This document shows positions 57,764 through 64,000 of a stretch of DNA of 64,000 nucleotides, piece after piece. The DNA is taken from assembly GCA_011032825.1 (NCBI GenBank), contig JAADJZ010000015.1, forward strand, positions 620,001-684,000, in the 5' to 3' direction. This DNA comes from Massariosphaeria phaeospora. Lineage: Eukaryota; Ascomycota; Dothideomycetes; Pleosporales. The notes beneath the pieces are model-generated. The model had not been told where the DNA came from and did not search any database. It saw nothing but the letters and a program-made list of their open reading frames with translations. Position numbers and translations under genes: made by a program. The first letter of the stretch is position 1. Every line of letters begins with the position of its first letter.

Positions 57764-59071
57764 TCATGATCCACTGTAACCCTGAGCTATAGCAATGCTC
57801 TTCCACTTCTCAACTTCAGCCTCTAGCTCTGCGTTTCGCACTTCAAGCGTCTTGACATGATCAAATTTCCTTTGCCGGGAATCGCGAGCAGCAAGAGTAT
57901 TGCGGGCTCGCTTCAAAGCGATTTTGTCGGCTGGGTCGACAACAATTGCCGGGAGGGGACCCTTTCGACGACGGGCAGCTTTGGTGATGGATGCGTTCAT
58001 GGCGGGGGAACCAGAGGTTGACGACTTTCTCCGATGCGGGCTATCGAACACTCGCGGTGAGTTGGTGCTGGACGAGTTTGACCGCTCCATGGACTGGCTG
58101 CTCTCAGTGCGTTCAAGAGCAGGAGCCGCGGGATACACTGTAGCGGTAGATTTGAGATCGTCCTCGGCGAACATTGTAGCCGCAGGCTTGATGTCGTCCT
58201 CGGGGAACAAGGAGAACCAGTTGTCGGAAGCCATGACTGGTTCGTCACCGTACATGGGAGAAGTGTCGAAACTATCGTTTAAGCTGCCGGAAATCATGTA
58301 AGGAGAATCCATATCGGGAGAAGTCAAGTTTGTGAACGCCGTCGAAGGAGGTGCGGATCCATGGGGATCATAGACATCCTTGGGAGACACCGTCTGCGTG
58401 GACCCCGGGGTAGCTGAGGGGTTGTTGATTGACGTGAAGGCGGTGTCGGGCGCAACCCAAGGAGATGCATCGTGCGAGTAGGCGGGCATCAGGCTGGCGC
58501 CCGAATCGAACGAGTTGTTGCTGTTGAGATCTGCGGGGTATGTGAGCTTTGGCCTGCAGCGGGGGCGATTGGGGGGAGTCGCACCTGCCATGGTCGCGAC
58601 GTTCTGCTGCGAGAAGTTGGTGCTAGAGGTGGAGAACAGTGGAACCGGGGGACGTTGTTGTTGAAGTTGTAACTGAGGCTGAGGCTGCTGCTGAAATTCT
58701 GTTGTTGAGTTGGGCGCAGAATTTGCGTAGAAGTAGTGGCCGGCGTTAAACGTATGCCCAGATGGAGGAACGGTCAGTGCACGCTGCGGTCGCTGGGAGA
58801 CCGGGGCGGGCTGGTCGAAGAGCACAAAGTCCGTCTGATGGGGTGCGAATTCGGTGGGGTTCAGTTGTGGCCGTGAGGCGTTGGGAGCTGGTGAAGAAAG
58901 CCATGGTGACTGGTAAGAAGCCGTGGTGAACGACGTAGAGTCGGACGGGGGGAAGGGTCTGTTAGAACTAGAGCGGCGCGAGGCTGGGCTGTAGTTCAGA
59001 GGTTCCGCGAGGGAAGGCTCTGAGGGGTTGTTGGGATGAGTGGAGAGGTGTTGACTTGGGTGGGGATCCAA
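57764..59071 (-). CDS. cpcA: bZIP activator of general amino-acid control (CPC1/GCN4 type)
   Basis: A single exon encodes 435 residues. The C-terminal bZIP is diagnostic: the basic region ALKRARNTLAARDSRQRKF carries the N-x3-A-A-x-x-S-R signature of GCN4/CPC1, followed by a short zipper (about 390-430) ending KSIAIAQGYSGS. The rest is low-complexity Ser/Pro/Gln/Asn. Acidic activation-like segments with aromatic residues lie in the middle (DNWFSLFPEDDIKP, then a duplicated FAEDDLK-type unit). The family activates amino-acid synthesis genes on starvation through TGASTCA sites. The leader has tiny upstream ORFs and the promoter a TGACTCA, fitting translational control and self-activation known from Neurospora cpc-1 and Aspergillus cpcA. 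The protein is longer than yeast Gcn4 (281). Confidence 0.88.
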   Translation of the reverse strand: MDPHPSQHLSTHPNNPSEPSLAEPLNYSPASRRSSSNRPFPPSDSTSFTTASYQSPWLSSPAPNASRPQLNPTEFAPHQTDFVLFDQPAPVSQRPQRALTVPPSGHTFNAGHYFYANSAPNSTTEFQQQPQPQLQLQQQRPPVPLFSTSSTNFSQQNVATMAGATPPNRPRCRPKLTYPADLNSNNSFDSGASLMPAYSHDASPWVAPDTAFTSINNPSATPGSTQTVSPKDVYDPHGSAPPSTAFTNLTSPDMDSPYMISGSLNDSFDTSPMYGDEPVMASDNWFSLFPEDDIKPAATMFAEDDLKSTATVYPAAPALERTESSQSMERSNSSSTNSPRVFDSPHRRKSSTSGSPAMNASITKAARRRKGPLPAIVVDPADKIALKRARNTLAARDSRQRKFDHVKTLEVRNAELEAEVEKWKSIAIAQGYSGS

Positions 59072-59110
59072 AGTGCCGGCTTGAAGTCGACGGGGAAGGG
59101 GCGAAGGGAG

Positions 59111-59125
59111 CTAGAAGGCAGCCAT
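59111..59125 (-). promoter_or_regulatory. Upstream ORF in the cpcA leader (M-A-A-F-stop)
   Basis: ATG GCT GCC TTC TAG ends 39 nt before the main ATG. It is the only ATG in the 430 nt directly upstream of the coding region. GCN4-type genes use such 2-4 codon uORFs to gate re-initiation. Transcription start is not known. Confidence 0.6.
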
Positions 59126-59247
59126 CTTGTGAGTGCCTCTGGGTGTGTGTTTTGGTGTGTGATGTGGTGGGGTGGATGGAAGAAAAAGGGAAAACGGATG
59201 GCTGAGGCGACAACGCCGGGTTTTGTGCGCGCGCAAGCGAACAACTG

Positions 59248-59254
59248 TGACTCA
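59248..59254. promoter_or_regulatory. TGACTCA, CPC1/GCN4 site in the cpcA promoter
   Basis: A perfect palindromic consensus site lies 177 bp upstream of the cpcA ATG, suggesting self-activation as described for cpc-1 and cpcA. Confidence 0.6.
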
Positions 59255-59502
59255 CACCCAAGTTGCAGGGGTCGGGTTACTCGTGCGCGGCGCTGCACGT
59301 GAGACGCAGTGAGAGCGAGCAGATGGGGCTTGTACGCGCGGCAATTGGCTGCGACGCTGGCCGGGCGGCCGCTAGGGGCTGCCAATATCTGCAGCCCGTT
59401 TACGCCGCCGTCCAGAGTGTGCGACGCGGTGCCGCAGTGCCAAAGTCGCTCAACACCAGGTCCCAGACAGCGGCCACTGGACCGTCGCAAACCCCGCCGC
59501 CC

Positions 59503-59514
59503 TCAACAGCACAT
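59503..59514 (-). promoter_or_regulatory. Possible second, distal uORF (M-C-C-stop)
   Basis: ATG TGC TGT TGA lies about 430 nt upstream of the main start. It counts only if the transcript begins beyond it, which cannot be told here. Confidence 0.3.
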
Positions 59515-61295
59515 GTGCGCCCTGTATGCAGAAAACAACGCGCTTCAAGAGAGCCCACACAAGGCCGTCCGTCAGTCAGTCCGTCAGTCCGTCAGTCGGG
59601 GGAGGCCAGCTGTTGTTGGCTGGCGACAGTAATCAGGCATCAGTCGCAGGGCGTGCATGGAACGCGCGAAAATACCCCAGCCAGCTGAGGAACCGGTCGA
59701 GCTTGATTACCACTACTAACGCCGAGAGCGGAATGAGAAGCCCAGATGCAGATGCTGATGCGGTCCGCAGCAGAGGGCGGAGTGCGTGCCTGCGCCCTTT
59801 TTGCTCTCGTCTCAACTCTGTCTCTTGCGCGGATGGGATGCCGAGAATCCCATGCATGCCACAGGCTACGTTCAAAGTGGACCTCTGATTGATCTTTACA
59901 TGCCACACAGAGAGGCGCTGAACGGTGGCAAAAGGATCTGTTCCAACTTCGAAGGCGGGTTGCCGAAGAAGCGGTGAGGGCGCGCCACCCGTGTGGGTTT
60001 CTGAAACATAAAACTGCAACCTCCAAGCATGTGCCCGCGCCCGCATCATCCCCAAAGTCGTTAGCCACATCGCCCCGGGTCTCCCCGCAAAATCCGAACG
60101 GCTGGTGCTGAGATGCGCTTGATGTGACGCCCTCTTCATCTTCCAAGTTCCAGCAGCCGCTGAACTGCAATGGCCGGCGATGTCAACAGGCCCGGTAGTG
60201 TGCAAAGGAAGTTGAAACCGAAGAAGAAGGCTGGGATTTGCTAAGCTTCAGTCAACATACAAGCCAGCCACATTTCGTAAGAGTCCTATTTCCGCTTGTC
60301 GCGGCGGCCACAGCTTACACCATGAATTCCGTAGACCTATAGAGCCTAATACAACCCTAGAGTACAACAGTTATAAATAACCGTCACTCGTCATGCGAAT
60401 TTACTCCAGCGCCAATAACCCCCAACAATCACGGCAGCCATACTGCAAGATACCCTCAATCCTCTTCAGTTACGCTGCTTACTTCAGCGGCAAGCTATGC
60501 AGCTAGAGAGTTTCCTAGTACACTGTATGATATCAACCCAACTTAACGGACACTGTCAGATAATGCAAAGAGTAGTTGAGTTGTATCCAACTGTGCCAAT
60601 TCCTCTGCACTATAGAAAGGTTTAGCATGGACTTCAGTGAGTTAGTGCGTGGCTGTTGATTGTCCGCTCCTCTATTCGATAACAGAACATAAGAGAAAGT
60701 AAAAATCCTAATATAGCACCACCCTCTCTGTGGGATACAGTTGGGTGTTATGAAGATGATTTTTAACCTTCTTTGGGGTACTAGGATGTCGTGCCTTTTC
60801 AGAAAGCTCAGCATGGTAGGCATTTGCCAATGAGCTAGTGCCTAGCTTGAGAGTAATATATCTACCTTATTCAATACTAGGAGGTAGAGGAAACGTTGAG
60901 CCTAATAAGTGCTATTCTGCCTACTTAATACAGTAGACCAGTAGGTAGATCATGTTGAACCTTGTCAAAAGTGCTGGAACTACTTCTATATATGAGGAGG
61001 AAGGACTACCTTTCTGTCAAGATATACGAGGCACATCGGGAATTCATTGGCAAGGCAGTAGGACATAGTGAGCGTTGAAAGGTCAATTGACTTTAACGCG
61101 GTACTACTGCATATAGCAGGCAGGTCGATGCGCCGAGAGTTCGCGATATTAACTATTAGGCTTCCCGACCGAAGCTGTCTTTGTAGTGGACGATGCTCAG
61201 TATCCCCCTTGAGCTCGTGAACGGCCAATGTGCCAATAGATCCCAGGTATAGCCAAGATAGGCGAAAGGAACCCCCCTGACAGTAACCAACTTGC

Positions 61296-62128
61296 TTAAT
61301 CCATGAGACGGCCGAGAGCTCGGAAGAACTCAGCCTGTTCCTCTTCGCTGTGGCCGAGCCTGCTCTCGTGGTACCTTCCGTCAGGTCCCAAGTACTGCGC
61401 CGGCTTCTTGCTTAGAATAGGGCCCAGACGAATCATCTTCAATGCCGCCTTCTTCTCCCCCTTTCGCAATCCCACCGCTTCCATCCAGACGCAAGCTGCA
61501 AGATAGAACTTTTCGGCGAGTGCAATCGGATCGGCCCAATCGCTTCCGAAGTACCAGGAATCCAGGGTGATGCTCTGCAGATTGGTAGTATGAGCCAGGG
61601 AAGAGAAGGCAGCGAAACTTGTAGTTGAAGCGTGTGCGCAGCGAAAGCCGATGGTAACATGGCGAAGATCAGAGAGGCGCGTGGCGTGTTGGGCCATGAA
61701 CAATGTCATGGAGCTTGCTTGCTCGAAACAGAACCTGTTTTTGGCGTACAGGACAGGCGTGCATTCCTCGCGCACTTGACGACTGACACGAAGAAGTGAT
61801 AGATTGATGTCGTTCCGCGGGCCCAAGTACCCGAAAGTCCTTTTCGCGATCATACGCCCCTTCGTGTCCTTATGACCGACGATACGAATCTTTTCGTTCG
61901 CAACGACCGAGTATTCGTAGATCATATTGCGGATTTCCGCGGGAAGCTTCGTGAACGGAAACGGAACATGCTTGCGAAACTTCTTGGTTTTTTGGCCTTG
62001 CGAATCCTTGCTCTTACGTTTCTTGATCAGTTGCGCTTTGTACATCGTCCCTGGAGTGTTGATCGGCTGCAGAGTGTTAGCATGAAGTTGATGTCAAGCT
62101 GCAATGTACTAACTGTGAACTGAGCCAT
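61296..62128 (-). CDS. 2EXR-domain (F-box-like) protein
   Basis: Two exons (62114-62128 and 61296-62066; intron 62067-62113, GTTAGT...CTGCAG, 47 bp) give 261 residues. The first exon is 15 nt (MAQFT). A basic stretch (KKRKSKDSQGQKTKKFRK) is followed by FPFTKLPAEIRNMIYEYSV, the hallmark of the fungal 2EXR family, and then NLSLLRVSRQVREECTPVLYAKN, its second conserved block. The family is very abundant in filamentous ascomycetes and has no assigned biochemistry. The remaining 150 residues form a less conserved alpha/beta-looking region. The first exon is supported because the ATG at 62045 would otherwise be the start only of a slightly shorter protein, so its loss would matter little; this makes the start moderately certain. 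Confidence 0.8.
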
Positions 62129-62801
62129 CTTCGCTGCGCTTGCTCGGGGAGACCGAGATCTCTTTGAGGCCGCTGGCTCAGAGTTAGCTGCTTGTCCAAG
62201 CGTCGAGGGTCGAGTATCGTTGAGTGGTGGGGTTGACAGAATCCATTGGGAGGGCTGGGCGACTTATATATCCATAACCTAGAGCAGTGAAGGTGAGGAG
62301 GACGATGAACCGCACAGCGGTGTGGTGAGTGCGAGTGGGCTTATAGTTTGATTGGCATACGGATCAAGCAAAGGGCGGTGAGTTGAGGTAAATCGAGCTA
62401 TCACCACGTGGGTATGCCGCCGTGCTTCTCGCACTCATCGTTGATATGGGCAAGACAAGGCATCGAGTAGATTCTTGTGACGTCGTCAAGCAGGAGGCGT
62501 GGGCTATAGAGGATTGAGCAGATCATAAACCTCGTGGCAATTGGATCCAAGATGCCGGGGCTAGATGGGCGTTGCTCAAAAGTGTCGGATGTTGAAGGTG
62601 AGTGGAAGTTCACGATACACGATGTGAAGTCGCAGCGCTAGGGCAGATCATTTCCTGATTAGGCGCTTACAAATACTCTAAAGCGGTCGAGTAGCTTTCT
62701 GGCTACGAACAACCGCTCACCTACCAGAAGCAACCCCGTTATCTAATTTCCCATATATTGAAAATCTAGCCAATAAGAACGAGTCTTGATACTCCAAAAT
62801 C
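62129..62801. other. Divergent intergenic region, 2EXR gene / Zn2Cys6 gene
   Basis: It holds both promoters. No further feature was recognised. Confidence 0.5.
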
Positions 62802-64000
62802 ATGGTGGATGCAGACCAGAACGAGAGACTGCGGGCTGCTTGCGACGAATGCCGTGAGTTTGCACCATGCCCCTACCTGCTGATTCACCCCACTCATCCT
62901 GCCTCGAGGGACACGGAAACTAAAATGCTCGGGCGGGATTCCACAATGTGGCCGGTGCGAAAGAGAAAGCATCTCATGCGTATACTCGCCGCAGAAGCAA
63001 ATGGGCCGGCCCAAAAAGAGAAGACGCGACGAGGCACCAGCGGACGACGTACTAGCAGAGGATGATGGTCAAGAGACGGTTTCTCGGCCTGATGTTAACC
63101 ACTTTGGACATATTTACACCTTCGGAAACCCTACTGTGCGGAGACCTGATATCGACTTCTCTGGGGTTTCTGAACTCCAAGTCCATAGTGGCATTCCAGA
63201 TGCATGTTCGTCCACATATAATGCCGAGTCCGCGCTTTCGTTCGCCCCTAACCAAGGAAATCCTCCCACTCCCGGGTAAGCCATTCTTACTGTAGCTGTA
63301 CCGTCATCTCTTCTTACACTTTCATAGCTTCGATCTAGACGCAAACATCGATCCATCACTCTGGGATCTACCATCCACCATCTCAAACAACCAACCCCCC
63401 ATCCCCCAAGGCCCCCCTTCTCCAGCACAAAGCTCATGCACCTGCCTTTCCATCATGTACCTCAGCCTCAGCGACCTGCAAAACATGACGACATTCGCCT
63501 TCCCCGCCGTGATCCCTAGCCTGCGGCAAGCCATGAGCACCACGTCGACGATGCTGCAGTGCGAAAAATGCCCCCAAGACACCTTCAGCGCCATGCAAAA
63601 CGTGCAGTCGCTCACCGCGCTCTTCAGCGCCATCGCCGAGCGCTTCCACAAAGTGCTGCGCGACATCGACGCCGAAGCCGCGCGCCTCGAGCAAGCCGGT
63701 GCCAAGAAACCGTTCCGCATCGGCGACAACAACGCCGCGAACATGCACCTCCATACGGGCACCATCGACTGCCCCATGGGCTTCGACATCGAGCTCGAGC
63801 CGAATGAGTGGAAGCGCCTGGCCAAGCGCGCCCTGAAAACAGAGGTCCTCGGCGGCGGCAGCAACCCCGTGCCACTCAGCCACCTCGTCGAGGAAATGAG
63901 CAACCGGCAGTCGAGGTGGCATACCGGGAAGAACTTTCACAGAGACGAGGTGTCGCAGTTGTTTGGCGGGACTGAGGCGTGTGCCATGCGGTATAAGGAG
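62802..64000 (+). CDS. Zn(II)2Cys6 transcription factor, 3' end beyond the window
   Basis: Three exons are visible: 62802-62853, 62909-63275 and 63328 to the window edge. Splicing the first intron (GTGAGT...CGAG, 55 bp) rebuilds the zinc cluster ACDECRTRKLKC followed by C-x6-C-x2-C-x6-C with a basic PKKRRR stretch, so the intron again splits the DNA-binding domain. Downstream is a Cys-containing helical region (SCTCLSIMYLSLSDLQN, then LQCEKCPQDT) of the kind found in the regulatory part of AflR-like C6 proteins, but I cannot assign a pathway. The coding frame is open at base 64000. The neighbourhood visible here contains no biosynthetic cluster genes. Confidence 0.85.

Larger units (their letters stand above)
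59072..61295. other. cpcA upstream region and flank of the 2EXR gene
   Basis: 2.2 kb with the cpcA leader and promoter in its first 500 bp. The remaining part shows only short, featureless ORFs and a more AT-rich stretch around 60.3-61.0 kb. Confidence 0.5.

Noticed and set aside
58968..59261. 97-codon ORF overlapping the cpcA start, considered as a uORF
   Set aside because: It begins with TTG, not ATG, so it is not a plausible regulatory uORF.
1..64000. CRISPR arrays, riboswitches, operons and replication origins of bacterial type
   Set aside because: The sequence is fungal nuclear DNA. No spaced repeats or bacterial signals were seen.

Overview
The window reads as nuclear DNA of a filamentous ascomycete (Pezizomycotina, possibly Dothideomycetes; the class is inferred, not proven). 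The evidence is short spliceosomal introns of about 47-190 bp, a beta-tubulin gene with six introns, fungus-specific families (Zn2Cys6 regulators, RTA1, MTR-type permease, PEX20, CPC1/GCN4, LYC1, 2EXR) and a transposon island mutated by C-to-T/G-to-A transitions, the mark of repeat-induced point mutation (RIP). Nothing suggests bacterial, organellar or viral DNA.

Layout. 0-9 kb: C-terminal end of a probable short-chain dehydrogenase, an RTA1-type membrane protein, a Zn2Cys6 regulator, the peroxisomal co-receptor PEX20 and a long coiled-coil protein. 10.3-10.8 kb: prefoldin subunit 1, in three small exons with one GC-AG intron. 10.9-13.5 kb: an AT-rich island that is a dead pogo/Fot1-like DNA transposon (11122-13392, TA target duplication) with a 424-bp hairpin MITE (12178-12601) nested inside its transposase. 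13.9-21 kb: alkaline ceramidase, beta-tubulin, OPI3 phospholipid methyltransferase and a neutral amino-acid permease. 22.7-32.7 kb: SCYL2-like pseudokinase, branched-chain aminotransferase, mitochondrial HMG-box protein and a CLC chloride/proton exchanger. 33.9-36.1 kb: a Kelch membrane protein. 36.1-42.7 kb: 6.6 kb in which I find no gene. 42.7-50.9 kb: importin KAP114, REV7 and an RNF216-like RBR ubiquitin ligase. 52.2-59.1 kb: lysine acetyltransferase LYC1, threonine synthase and the bZIP regulator CPC1/GCN4. 61.3-64 kb: a 2EXR-domain protein and a Zn2Cys6 regulator cut by the window edge.

Most genes are unlinked housekeeping functions. One functional thread is amino-acid metabolism: the CPC1/GCN4-type activator has a perfect TGACTCA in its own promoter and tiny upstream ORFs, and the aminotransferase promoter has TGAGTCA. 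The transposon, permease and SCYL2 upstream regions and the 36-42 kb gap hold the sequence that is not explained by genes. The most unusual structure is the nested transposon pair: both elements begin with ACGTA, insert at TA, and carry a 9-bp tip followed by two 17-bp direct repeats in each terminal inverted repeat, although the repeat sequences differ.
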